Shown in pieces: positions 47,272-55,157 of a stretch of DNA of 55,157 nucleotides. Numbering within the stretch: the first letter of the stretch is position 1; every line of letters starts with the position of its first letter. The notes under the pieces are model-generated. The model worked only from the letters and a program-made list of their open reading frames with translations, had not been told where the DNA came from and searched no databases. Location: contig JAHLFF010000105.1 in NCBI GenBank assembly GCA_018883945.1, positions 1 through 55,157 of the forward strand, written 5' to 3'. The stretch comes from Candidatus Acinetobacter avistercoris (lineage in GTDB: Bacteria; Pseudomonadota; Gammaproteobacteria; Pseudomonadales; Moraxellaceae). A program made the translations under genes and the position numbers.

Positions 47272-47302
47272 TTTGTTGGTATTTTAAGTGCAGCATATTA
47301 TT

Positions 47303-47321
47303 ACAAACGATTCTCATTTGC
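47303..47321 (-). promoter_or_regulatory. Fur box of the siderophore receptor gene
   Basis: Minus strand GCAAATGAGAATCGTTTGT matches 12 of 19 positions of the GATAATGATAATCATTATC consensus, including the central AATGA-AATC. It lies 32-50 bp upstream of the receptor start, next to a TAATAT -10 candidate. Iron-repressed expression inferred. Confidence 0.75.
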
Positions 47322-47549
47322 ATCTAATTTTGGATTAAATTTTTTTGATCTTTAATGATGCTGCTATATATATTTGATCTGCATTTTAAATTCAGAATAA
47401 GATATTGATTTAAATGTGAATTTTTATTTGAAAGCTCGGTGAGTATTAACTAAATAATTTTTCTTAAACTTATATACTGAGTTAATATGCTCAAAATACA
47501 GTCGTAAAAATTAAAAAGCCGCTAAAACGAAATGAGATAGGGTTTAAAA

Positions 47550-49199
47550 ATGAATTCATGGATGACACACCAAATCAGTAATCAATTTGATGAGCTACAA
47601 GATTATAATCTTTTTGAGTCTGACTCAATTTTACAAGAAATATTAGCGAATTATGGAAGTAGGAATCAGGCTCAACTGGCTGAATTTGGGCATGTCGTTG
47701 GTTCAAGTCAATACTATGAATATGCTGAACTCGCGAATACACATACGCCTATTTTGCATCAATTTGATCCAAGAGGGCGTCGAAAAGATGTTGTTGAATT
47801 TCATCCTGCTTGGCACGAATGGATGGCCTTAAATCGTAAATATGCTGTTCACTCTCATCCATTTTCAATCTTTACCAAACAAGCCGGTTGGATAGATTGG
47901 GCCGCAAAGTTTTATTTAGCAGGACAAGTTGAGTGTGGAAACTTGTGTCCAAATTCAATGACCTTGGGCAGTATTCCACTCATTCAAAAAGAGCCAGAGT
48001 TGTGGAAGAAAATAGGTGAAAAGCTGTTATCTACAGAATATGATCAACGCGATATACCCATTTCCAAGAAAAAATCGATTTGGTTAGGTATGGGCATGAC
48101 TGAAAAGCAGGGCGGTTCAGATGTACGTGCCAATGAAACGACTGCTGTACCTGTCGCTGAATCAGGACGTGGCAAAGCATATTTACTTACAGGGCATAAG
48201 TGGTTTTTCTCTGCACCAATGTGCGATGCGCATTTAGTGGTTGCTAAAACTGAATTGGATGGCTTGGCTTGTTTCTTTGTTCCAAGATGGCTAGAAGACG
48301 GTCAAAAAAATGCAATTCATATTCAGCGTTTAAAAGATAAAGTCGGAAATAGCAGTAATTCCAGTAGTGAAGTGGAGTTTCAAAATGCATGGGGCCTAAT
48401 GATAGGTGAGGCTGGACGTGGTATTCCGACCATCATCGAGATGGCAAACTATACCCGTCTCACCTGTTCAGTCGGATCAAGTGCCATGCTGCGGCAGGCC
48501 TTGGTGCAATGTATTTCTTATACCCGTCAGCGAAAAGCTTTTGGTCAACATTTGGCAGATCAGCCACTCATGCAATCTGTTTTGGTCGATATGGCTTTAG
48601 AGACTGAAGCGGCAATGCAACTGAGTTTTTATCTGGCACATTGTTATGAATCTGATGATGCATTATCCACTGCTTGGAAGCGTATTATGACGCCTGCTTC
48701 AAAATTCTGGATTTGTAAACGTGCAGTTGAGATGACAGGTGAAGCCATGGAGGTTTTTGGCGGAAATGGTTATGTCAATACAGGCATCATGGCACGAATA
48801 TTTAAAGAAGCGCCGGTCAATACGATTTGGGAGGGTTCAGGTAATGTCATGTGCTTAGATGTACTGCGTGCGATGAGTCGAGAACCTGAATCAATTGAGC
48901 TTTTGTTGCAAGATTTAGCAACGACTGCTTTGCATCATGAAACGCTTAAACATGAGTTGCAAAGTTTAACGCAAGTGTTTGCGCAAAGAGCTGAAGATTT
49001 ACAGTTCATGGGACGTAGCGTCATCAGTCGATTAGTGATATTGGCACAGTCTGTTTTATTGTTGCGACATGCTCCAGACTACATTGCCCAAGCTTTTATA
49101 AACTCACGGTACAGTACTTTTCACGGCAGAGTCGTGGGAATGCTCAATCCTGTGGATATTGACGTTGATGCGATTCTTGAGCGGGCTCTGACTAGTTGA
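47550..49199 (+). CDS. aidB: AidB-family acyl-CoA dehydrogenase
   Basis: A 549-residue flavoprotein with the AidB layout: N-terminal helical region (ANTHTPILHQFDPRGRRKDVVEFHPAWHEWM), the block IGMGMTEKQGGSDV in the form WLGMGMTEKQGGSDVRANET, GHKWFFSAPMCDAHLV, RLKDKVGNSSNSSSEVEF and NTIWEGSGNVMCLDVLRAMS, all matching E. coli AidB from memory. AidB binds DNA and protects it during alkylation stress (Ada regulon). The C-terminal helical DNA-binding part is present. Monocistronic; no ada gene nearby. A decayed MITE follows. Confidence 0.88.
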   Translation: MNSWMTHQISNQFDELQDYNLFESDSILQEILANYGSRNQAQLAEFGHVVGSSQYYEYAELANTHTPILHQFDPRGRRKDVVEFHPAWHEWMALNRKYAVHSHPFSIFTKQAGWIDWAAKFYLAGQVECGNLCPNSMTLGSIPLIQKEPELWKKIGEKLLSTEYDQRDIPISKKKSIWLGMGMTEKQGGSDVRANETTAVPVAESGRGKAYLLTGHKWFFSAPMCDAHLVVAKTELDGLACFFVPRWLEDGQKNAIHIQRLKDKVGNSSNSSSEVEFQNAWGLMIGEAGRGIPTIIEMANYTRLTCSVGSSAMLRQALVQCISYTRQRKAFGQHLADQPLMQSVLVDMALETEAAMQLSFYLAHCYESDDALSTAWKRIMTPASKFWICKRAVEMTGEAMEVFGGNGYVNTGIMARIFKEAPVNTIWEGSGNVMCLDVLRAMSREPESIELLLQDLATTALHHETLKHELQSLTQVFAQRAEDLQFMGRSVISRLVILAQSVLLLRHAPDYIAQAFINSRYSTFHGRVVGMLNPVDIDVDAILERALTS

Positions 49200-49227
49200 A
49201 ATCATTAAGGACTAGAGTGATTTAATC

Positions 49228-49370
49228 GCCGTCTTTCATAAGTTATGATTCACACAAAATATTCATCATGAGTATTCCCTCATCCTAACCTTCTCCTCAA
49301 GGGAGAAGGAATTTTTACAGATGAATTGATTGCCACTCAATGATCATTTTTTAATTGCTAAAATAGGTTT
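49228..49370. mobile_element. Decayed MITE copy
   Basis: Shares TATTCCCTCATCCTAACCTT, the following CTCC and the block CAATGATCATTTTTT with the copy at 22541-22682. The 21-nt core hairpin is at 49289-49309 and the left end reads CGTCTTTCATAAGT. The right end has lost its inverted repeat. It lies between aidB and macA, so may affect the macA promoter region. Confidence 0.7.
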
Positions 49371-49553
49371 AATAAAATCATGACATAAAAATGTGATTCA
49401 TTTTACTTTTTATAATATATAAACAAAATAAATCACATAATAATATATAATGCTGCTGAATTTGAGTCTCTCATATCGTAATCATATGTCTTTTTGATGA
49501 GCCGCTTTCTATCCATCTCCTTTAATTGAATCAATATATAATTTATAAATCTT

Positions 49554-50732
49554 ATGAAACCAAAGAAAACTAGAAAATATTCCAAAATCATTTTCCTCTT
49601 ATTTTTAAGTATTGTTGTGCTTTTTATTGTTCTTTATTTTTTTGTTTTTGCAAAAAACTCAAAAATTGAACCGAGTACTTTTGAGGTTAAAACTGGCGAT
49701 ATCACTGAATTGGTCAAAGCCACGGGGGAAGTTTATGCCTCTGAAATTGTATCAGTCGGCGCGCAAGTTTCTGGTCAAGTACAAAAGCTTTATATTCGCT
49801 TAGGCCAACCTGTTAAAAAAGGTGAATTGATTGCAGAAATCGACTCAACCACACAATTAGACAAGCTTAATACCAGTAAAGCTCAATTAGAGTCAGCCAA
49901 AGCAGAGTTGGCAGCACAAAAAATTGCGCTGCAAACAGCACAACAAGATTATCAGCGAAAATTGACGCTTTATCAGGCTGAGGCAGGTTCTAAAGAGGAG
50001 ATGGAACAGTCAAAAAATGCATTAAAGCAAGCTCAAGCAAATGTAGAAACCAAGCAATTTCAGATTAAGCAATTACAAATTAATGTGAATACTGTGCAGA
50101 CTGAGTTGGGCTATACACAAATCCGTGCACCTTTGTCAGGTACAGTAGTTTCCTTACCTGTTGAAGCTGGTCAAACTATTAACTTCGCGCAGACCACACC
50201 CTTGATCGCCACGATTGCCAATTTGGATAAAATGGAAATCAGAATGCAGGTTGCAGAAGGTGACTACACCAAGTTGAAAGTGGATATGCCTGTTCGATTT
50301 AGCACTTTGGCAGATCCTAAAATAAAATTGAATGGCAAAATTCAAAAAATAGATCCTGCATTAATTAGTCTGACCAAAGGCACTTATGATAATAAAAGCG
50401 AGAATGCCAATTCAGCGGTATTCTACTATGCACGGATGACCGTGGATAATATGGAACGTAAGCTCAGTATTGGGATGACCACGCAAAATGACATTATTAT
50501 TCATCAAAAAAACAAGGTCATCATGATCCCCAAAACGACGGTGATGTCAGAAAATGAAATATCTTCTGTATTTGTATATACCCCAGATAAAAAGACAGAA
50601 AAACGTCAAGTTAAGACAGGTGTTTCTGATTTCAATCATATTGAAATAACCTCAGGCCTTAAAGTGGGTGAAAAAATATTGATGGAATTCCCTGATGATT
50701 CTGAGAAAGAAGCTCAGGAGATTTCAAAGTGA
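49554..50732 (+). CDS. macA: MacA-type periplasmic adaptor
   Basis: A 392-residue membrane fusion protein: N-terminal membrane anchor (about 11-31, IIFLLFLSIVVLFIVLYFFV), split biotinyl-lipoyl domain (GQVQKLYIRLGQPVKKGELIAEID and GYTQIRAPLSGTVVSLPVEAGQ), a long alpha-hairpin coiled coil (about 95-175) and beta-barrel. It connects MacB to a TolC-type outer-membrane channel, which is not encoded here. Its last codons overlap the macB start by 4 bp (GTGA). Role: export of macrolides, peptides, haem-type compounds or glycolipids in family members. Confidence 0.92.
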   Translation: MKPKKTRKYSKIIFLLFLSIVVLFIVLYFFVFAKNSKIEPSTFEVKTGDITELVKATGEVYASEIVSVGAQVSGQVQKLYIRLGQPVKKGELIAEIDSTTQLDKLNTSKAQLESAKAELAAQKIALQTAQQDYQRKLTLYQAEAGSKEEMEQSKNALKQAQANVETKQFQIKQLQINVNTVQTELGYTQIRAPLSGTVVSLPVEAGQTINFAQTTPLIATIANLDKMEIRMQVAEGDYTKLKVDMPVRFSTLADPKIKLNGKIQKIDPALISLTKGTYDNKSENANSAVFYYARMTVDNMERKLSIGMTTQNDIIIHQKNKVIMIPKTTVMSENEISSVFVYTPDKKTEKRQVKTGVSDFNHIEITSGLKVGEKILMEFPDDSEKEAQEISK

Positions 50733-52642
50733 GCTTAATTGAGCTAAAACAACTCAATAAATATGTTGGACCAGAAAACAATCAACAGCACATTCTCAAA
50801 GATGTCAGCTTAACGATTGAAAAAGGCGAATTTATTTCGATCATTGGACAATCTGGCTCAGGTAAGTCAACGCTCATGAATTTGCTAGGATGCTTAGATC
50901 AAGCGTCTTCTGGTGAATATTTATTTGAAGGCGAAGATGTTTATTCTCTTGATCCTGATGAACTTTCTGCGTTGCGACTAAGTCGTTTTGGATTTGTATT
51001 TCAGCGCTATAACTTATTGAATGCTTTAACAGCACTTGAGAATGTCGCTTTACCTGCAATTTACTCCAGTTTAAGTGCCAAGCAACGTCAAAGCAGAGCA
51101 ATGGAACTATTGACTCAATTGGGAATTGAGGAGAAAAGTGAAAATAAACCCAATGAAATGTCAGGCGGGCAGCAGCAAAGGGTAAGTATCGCTCGGGCTT
51201 TGATGAATGGTGGTGAGGTTATTCTTGCAGACGAACCCACAGGTGCACTCGATTCACAAAGTGGCGAAATGGTACTGCAAATTTTAGAAGACCTTCATCG
51301 GCAAGGGCATACGATTATTTTGGTCACACATGATCAAAATATCGCGCAACGAGCAAATCGTATAATCGAGATCAAAGATGGCAGTATTCTGTCAGATCGT
51401 CGCCAGAAAGAATCCACACAAATCAATAATCAAAAAATTTATCATTCGCAAACCAAATTTAGTTTGTTTTCTCAAGTTTATGAAGCTTCCAAAATGTCAT
51501 GGCATTCGATCTTAGCCAATAAGCTTCGCTCTTTTCTGACCATGTTGGGCATTATCATTGGAATATGCTCGGTCACCATCATTATTGCGATAGGTCAGGG
51601 TGCGACGCAAAAGTTTTTGAGCGATTGGGAAGGTTTAAAAGAAGCGACCTTGTTTGTTTATCCTAGATCGGATGGGCTGAGTTCAACGGCAAGTCGCTTA
51701 AACGTCGATGATGCAGATGCCTTAAAGAGTTTGTCAGAGGTCAAGCATGTTTCGCCGAATGTCAGTATGAGTGGCGAAATTATTTTTGAAAATAAGAATA
51801 TTACGGCCAGTGCTAAAGGGGCGGATGCATTTGAGCAAAAATTTAATAATATCAAAGTTGAAAGTGGGCGGTTCTTAACTGATAGCGATATTGAACAAAG
51901 TAATCAAATTATTGTTTTGGATCAGCAAGCTTCAAAAAAACTCTTTGGACATAGCAAAAATGCTCTAGGTAAAACAGTTTTATTTAATAAACGTTCATAT
52001 GAAGTGGTAGGCGTTGCTAAATCACAATATAGCTCTAGTAGTTCAGAAGTTTGGGTTCCAAATACAGTGCTACTTTCGCAAATGTCTAGAAGTACGAGTT
52101 TAAGCTCTTTAACGGTTGTGATTGCTGCGGGTCATGATCCGAATAAAGTTGAAAAGAAAGTGAAACAACAGCTCATTTCAAGGCATGGTGTTGAAGATTT
52201 TTCAATTTTTAATAGTGATGAAGCCGTCAAATCATTAACGAAATATATGGGAACGATGACTTTCTTTGTTTCTGCTGTGGCCTTTATTTCGCTTTTAGTC
52301 GGTGGTGTGGGAGTGATGAATATCATGTTGGTCTCCGTCACTGAGCGAATTAAAGAAATTGGTTTACGTATGGCTGTCGGTGCAAAACAGAGTGATGTTC
52401 GTGCTCAATTTTTGATTGAGTCGGCTGTACTTTGTTTGATTGGTGGTGTGATAGGTGTTGCTTTGGCATTTATGAGTAGTCTTATATTTAATATGATTAG
52501 TCCTGAATTTAAAATGGTTTTTTCATGGACAGTGGCATTTGCTGCACTCATCTTTTCTTCAATCATAGGTTTGTTATTTGGTTATATACCGGCAAAAAGA
52601 GCATCAAATTTGAAGCCAATAGAAGCGCTTGCTCAGGAGTGA
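50729..52642 (+). CDS. macB: MacB-type ABC transporter (ATPase-permease)
   Basis: A 637-residue protein: N-terminal ABC ATPase (1-225) with Walker A GQSGSGKST (40-48), signature MSGGQQQRVSIARAL and Walker B VILADEPTGALD, a linker, then a permease with one membrane helix (about 275-300, MLGIIIGICSVTIIIAIGQG), a large periplasmic domain (about 300-510) and three C-terminal helices (FtsX-like). Standard MacB architecture. The GTG start overlaps macA. Uses ATP in the cytosol to drive mechanotransmission of periplasmic substrates out through MacA and TolC. Confidence 0.94.
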   Translation: MSLIELKQLNKYVGPENNQQHILKDVSLTIEKGEFISIIGQSGSGKSTLMNLLGCLDQASSGEYLFEGEDVYSLDPDELSALRLSRFGFVFQRYNLLNALTALENVALPAIYSSLSAKQRQSRAMELLTQLGIEEKSENKPNEMSGGQQQRVSIARALMNGGEVILADEPTGALDSQSGEMVLQILEDLHRQGHTIILVTHDQNIAQRANRIIEIKDGSILSDRRQKESTQINNQKIYHSQTKFSLFSQVYEASKMSWHSILANKLRSFLTMLGIIIGICSVTIIIAIGQGATQKFLSDWEGLKEATLFVYPRSDGLSSTASRLNVDDADALKSLSEVKHVSPNVSMSGEIIFENKNITASAKGADAFEQKFNNIKVESGRFLTDSDIEQSNQIIVLDQQASKKLFGHSKNALGKTVLFNKRSYEVVGVAKSQYSSSSSEVWVPNTVLLSQMSRSTSLSSLTVVIAAGHDPNKVEKKVKQQLISRHGVEDFSIFNSDEAVKSLTKYMGTMTFFVSAVAFISLLVGGVGVMNIMLVSVTERIKEIGLRMAVGAKQSDVRAQFLIESAVLCLIGGVIGVALAFMSSLIFNMISPEFKMVFSWTVAFAALIFSSIIGLLFGYIPAKRASNLKPIEALAQE

Positions 52643-53280
52643 AAGATTACTTTTCGTTTCTTTGATGGATATCTCTGTGCTCAAGGATTAAGAAGGCTTT
52701 GAAAATTTATATATATTTAAGACGCTATTAAATAATCTGAATCGCAAATAAGGATTTTTAAAAAATTAGGTAATAAGAGTAATTTTATGCTTACTTTGTA
52801 GAGTTCTTAGATCAGAATACGAGCTTTATTTTGCTTAAAATGATGTGTAATTTTCAAGATAGAGATTGTATTTTCTTAAGCAGGATTCGGATTAATTAGT
52901 TTCTGCTTTTTTATTTCCATTAAAGAAAATTTTAGATTACGTACAAACATAAATTTTGCTTTCATCGTAAATAAGGCAATAGACCTTCTTTGATTTTGCA
53001 TAATATTATAACAGTCTTGTTTCTATAACTTATTGCACTTCTACTTACAGCACTAAGTATATCTTTAAATTTTTCATCTAATTGAAAAATAAATAGCTAA
53101 ATAATTTCTTCATTTTCAATTAAGCATGCCTGAAGCTGCATTATATTATCCAATTAAGCTAGAGGAATTCACCATTCTGTGAATGATTAAATGTTAGTCA
53201 AGTATGAGAAATCTCCAATGCGTAAAATATTTTAATAAGAGCATCAATTGTCATAGTTTATCTTCTACTTGAATGTATAA
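52643..53280. other. Intergenic region, about 640 bp
   Basis: A weak hairpin followed by a T-run (AAGCAG/CTGCTTTTTT, 52879-52909) may end the macAB transcript. A stop-bounded minus-strand frame at 52962-53096 reads DEKFKDILSAVSRSAISYRN and looks gene-like but has no start; it may be a remnant. Nothing else seen. Confidence 0.4.
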
Positions 53281-53299
53281 AACCGCCATTTAGACGGTT
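53281..53299 (-). terminator. Terminator after the secreted-protein gene
   Basis: Minus strand AACCGTC-TAAAT-GGCGGTT followed by TTAT; imperfect 7-bp stem, 17 bp past the stop. Confidence 0.55.
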
Positions 53300-53315
53300 A
53301 GATAAAACTCAGCTA

Positions 53316-54137
53316 TTAAATTGTGTTACCACAGATATCTTTAGTCCCTGTTGGATATAATTGAGATATTTTTGTTGCATCGGTCTTTGTCTCAACAGAA
53401 AATTCCTTATCAATATCAAAAGTGTTAATATTTTGATACATCGCATTTATCATAAATCCGATGTTCTTTGCTTTACTTGGAAGAGTATAAACATATCCAT
53501 GATTTACACCATTTACAATCAAGCCGATTTGATTTGAAACTTGATTAATATAGAAACCAATTTTTTGTAATTGAGTAGAATTTGATACATATGAACCTTG
53601 TAAGTTATTAAGTTCTGTCTGTTTCCCCTCCTCTGTGATAAACATGAAAAAGAAATTATTTTTATAATCTCCACCAGTGGAATCGGTGTTGTTTCCATAC
53701 AACGTATGAAGCATAAATGTTTTACCATTTTCCATGTTTCCACTCGCACTAATAGGGAAAGTAACTAATTGGCCTGTTTTGCTAAGCTTATCAGGAACGT
53801 TAAAACTTAATTCGAAAGCAATAATACCGTCAGAAGGTAAGGATTTATCACCTAGAATAGTGCCATTATTTGTAAGTTTTTCTATTGTATTATTAGCAAA
53901 CTCTCTACTCGTTGCGATATTTATCCTGTAATCTCCTAATGATCCTGTTGGCATCCCTTCTTGTAAAGTTAGTCCAATTTTTTGATTTGAATTTTGAGGA
54001 AAAAGTGTGATATTAGGTGCTTTATATCCTGACATTGTTTGTATTTGGCTTAAGGTAGCATCAAAGTTATAAGTGCAGGCACTCCACCCAGTCATACTTA
54101 CTAAACTAGTTGTTATAGCGATCATTAAATTTTTCAT
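53316..54137 (-). CDS. Exported protein, DUF4882-like (Acinetobacter-type)
   Basis: A 273-residue secreted or periplasmic protein with a short signal peptide (cleavage near SMTGWSA). The mature part begins CTYNFDATLSQIQ and ends KDICGNTI, so its two cysteines probably bridge the ends. In between it is beta-rich and high in Asn, Thr and Ser (GNNTDSTGGDYKNNFFFMF, IGFYINQVSNQIGLIVNGVN). From memory it fits DUF4882, a family of unknown role largely restricted to Acinetobacter. AAGGAGAG is at ideal distance from the ATG. It sits next to the MITE/IS scar and its codon use is AT-rich. Confidence 0.7.
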   Translation of the reverse strand: MKNLMIAITTSLVSMTGWSACTYNFDATLSQIQTMSGYKAPNITLFPQNSNQKIGLTLQEGMPTGSLGDYRINIATSREFANNTIEKLTNNGTILGDKSLPSDGIIAFELSFNVPDKLSKTGQLVTFPISASGNMENGKTFMLHTLYGNNTDSTGGDYKNNFFFMFITEEGKQTELNNLQGSYVSNSTQLQKIGFYINQVSNQIGLIVNGVNHGYVYTLPSKAKNIGFMINAMYQNINTFDIDKEFSVETKTDATKISQLYPTGTKDICGNTI

Positions 54138-54380
54138 TATTCTCTCCTTGTTATTTTAAAAATAAATATAGAGTAGTGAGATTAGTTATGCTAAACAATC
54201 CCGATGAAAATTTTTAATATTCTATTAAAAGCCTTACTTAAGGAAGTAGGGGTAAGTCTGTTGGTTATTCAAACAAGTATGGCTTAGTCTGATGAGCTAA
54301 ATTTGTGATTATTTTTGTTAAAAAAGCTTCGTTGCTTAATAAGCGATTGAAGGTCTTACAGGTTTAATATTTAGATCAAT

Positions 54381-54428
54381 AGATCTCTTTCATAAGTCGG
54401 AAAATGATCATTAAATGGCAATACATTA
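54381..54428. mobile_element. MITE end cut off by the IS
   Basis: AGATCTCTTTCATAAGTC followed by GGAAAATGATCATTAAATGG and CAATA is the right end of the MITE family (inverted copy of 22541-22682, with matching flank ATCAATAG). It stops at the IS terminus after 48 bp, so the IS appears to have inserted into a MITE. Confidence 0.7.
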
Positions 54429-54443
54429 GACCTCTTTCATAAG

Positions 54444-54947
54444 TCACTTTTTGCTCAATTCCATGTTGTAAATTCCAGCAATTAAATTGAATCTTAAGCC
54501 GAGTCTTTTTCCTCTATTTCTGTAACGTTCAGCAAGTATTTTAAAATGCTTCAGCGCACCAAAAACATGTTCAACAAGGATTCTTCTTTTATTGATTTCT
54601 CGATTGTACTTTTTAAGTTCAGGATCTAATGTACAGCCTTTTTTTGCTTTCAACGGAAGCAAACTGTTTGCGTAAATATTATGAATACCCTGATAACCTT
54701 TATCCGCTAATAGAAATGAATTCTTAGGAATTAAATTTAAGTTTCTTTTGAATAATTCAAAATCATGCACTGCACCTTTACACATACAAAAACTGAGTAT
54801 TTTCCGTGTTTTAGCATGAATAATCGCTTGTACTTTAAAGGTATGTGTCTTTTTCTTACCGCTATAGCTTTTTTTCTGTTTTTTTGGGCCGTTGAATGGG
54901 TATTTCTGTTGCATCGATGATGACAACATTCCAATCAATGCCTTCAC
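54444..54947 (-). CDS. IS427-type transposase, second frame (orfB)
   Basis: Up to 167 residues, but the real product is likely a fusion with the first frame by ribosomal slippage. It carries two of the DDE catalytic positions: LLADKGYQG (second Asp) and KRRILVEHVFGALKHFK (Glu, with the Y/R-x-E-x-x-F/K type signature). Its start as an independent ORF (54947) is inside orfA and has no ribosome-binding site. The two frames overlap around runs of seven A's at 54869-54875 and 54879-54885 (T's on the plus strand). Confidence 0.85.
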   Translation of the reverse strand: MKALIGMLSSSMQQKYPFNGPKKQKKSYSGKKKTHTFKVQAIIHAKTRKILSFCMCKGAVHDFELFKRNLNLIPKNSFLLADKGYQGIHNIYANSLLPLKAKKGCTLDPELKKYNREINKRRILVEHVFGALKHFKILAERYRNRGKRLGLRFNLIAGIYNMELSKK

Positions 54948-55157
54948 CTTGAGGCAAATCCTTCGGTAAATTAAAAAGATTAGACTGGATTAAGCAGTCT
55001 TCAACATGCCGAACAATTCTTGAAGCCGTAGGCTCTGAAACACCATAACTGGTCGCAACATGAAATAAGGTTCGATATTCACGCCAATAGCTTAGACTCA
55101 AAAGAACTTGATCTTCTAAGCTTAATTTAGCGGGTCTACCCGTAGTTGGTAAATGCT
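54862..55157 (-). CDS. IS427-type transposase, first frame (orfA), partial
   Basis: The frame stays open to the window edge: HLPTTGRPAKLSLEDQVLLS leads into YWREYRTLFHVATSYGVSEPTASRIVRHVED, the helix-turn-helix DUF4096-type N-terminal domain of IS5-family transposases, and then VVIIDATEIPIQRP with the first catalytic Asp. It ends with a TAG at 54862-54864 after PKKTEKKL. Joining to orfB needs +1 (or -2) slippage at the A7 runs. Confidence 0.85.
   Translation of the reverse strand, partial: HLPTTGRPAKLSLEDQVLLSLSYWREYRTLFHVATSYGVSEPTASRIVRHVEDCLIQSNLFNLPKDLPQGEGIDWNVVIIDATEIPIQRPKKTEKKL

Larger units (their letters stand above)
54429..55157 (-). mobile_element. IS5-family (IS427-like) insertion sequence, partial
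   Basis: From the terminal repeat GACCTCTTTCATAAGTCAC at 54429 to the window end. It contains two overlapping transposase frames in minus orientation. The stop codon of the second lies inside the terminal repeat. A TA precedes the terminus, as expected for IS427-type targets. The other end lies outside the window. Confidence 0.85.

Noticed and set aside
53316..54137. Fimbrial or adhesin subunit
   Set aside because: Signal peptide and N/T/S-rich beta composition suggest it, but there is no chaperone-usher context and no donor-strand pattern; a DUF4882-like assignment fits better.

Overview
The window looks like Acinetobacter (Moraxellaceae) chromosome. The evidence is low GC, the compact style of the Moraxellaceae housekeeping genes (glyQS, rne, rluC), a secreted protein resembling the Acinetobacter DUF4882 family, an AidB-like acyl-CoA dehydrogenase, and an IS5/IS427-type insertion sequence. 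Species cannot be named from sequence alone. Most genes are ordinary core or flexible chromosomal genes, with accessory material concentrated at about 16.0-18.2 kb, 44.2-49.6 kb and 53-55 kb.

Layout. 0.2-4.7 kb: an orphan ParA-type ATPase, a membrane-anchored Holliday-junction-resolvase-like nuclease, small exported proteins (one a chagasin-type I42 protease inhibitor lipoprotein) and a methyltransferase. 4.8-8.6 kb: an alpha/beta hydrolase with an unrecognised C-terminal half, a broken small gene, a D-2-hydroxyacid dehydrogenase and an exported Gln/Ser/Pro-rich protein. 9.3-15.7 kb: a complete czcI-C-B-A heavy-metal efflux operon (minus strand). 16-18.2 kb: an AT-rich HEPN-domain gene between two paralogous lipoprotein genes, with a diverged second copy of the glyS 3' end. 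18.2-25 kb: glyQS, a transglutaminase-like protein, a DASS anion symporter and a TauE/SafE permease. 25.6-29.6 kb: a putative zinc-binding beta-propeller lipoprotein behind a palindromic operator, an HPP-CBS protein, a PspC-domain protein and a lipoprotein. 29.7-40.4 kb: tRNA-Lys, a FATP-type acyl-CoA synthetase, rne, rluC, a HAD phosphatase, a YafY-type regulator broken by an in-frame stop, a GST and a LysR regulator. 41-52.6 kb: an MBL-fold hydrolase, catalase, a Fur-boxed TonB-dependent siderophore receptor, AidB and MacAB. 53-55 kb: a secreted protein and an IS that runs off the window end.

Three themes connect the pieces. (1) Metal homeostasis: czcICBA and the zinc-binding lipoprotein gene share an ATGTAATGTTAT motif that may be a Zur-type site, and the siderophore receptor carries a Fur box. 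(2) A family of about 145-bp MITEs has termini that match those of the IS at the window end and a central 21-nt hairpin; four copies and one IS-interrupted end can be seen. (3) Degenerate tandem repeats with 14-19 bp periods recur just outside genes, one of them starting inside the 3' end of a coding sequence.

The best candidate for new biology is the HEPN (R-x4-H) protein at 16551-17525, a possible toxin or defence RNase sitting in a recombination scar next to glyS.
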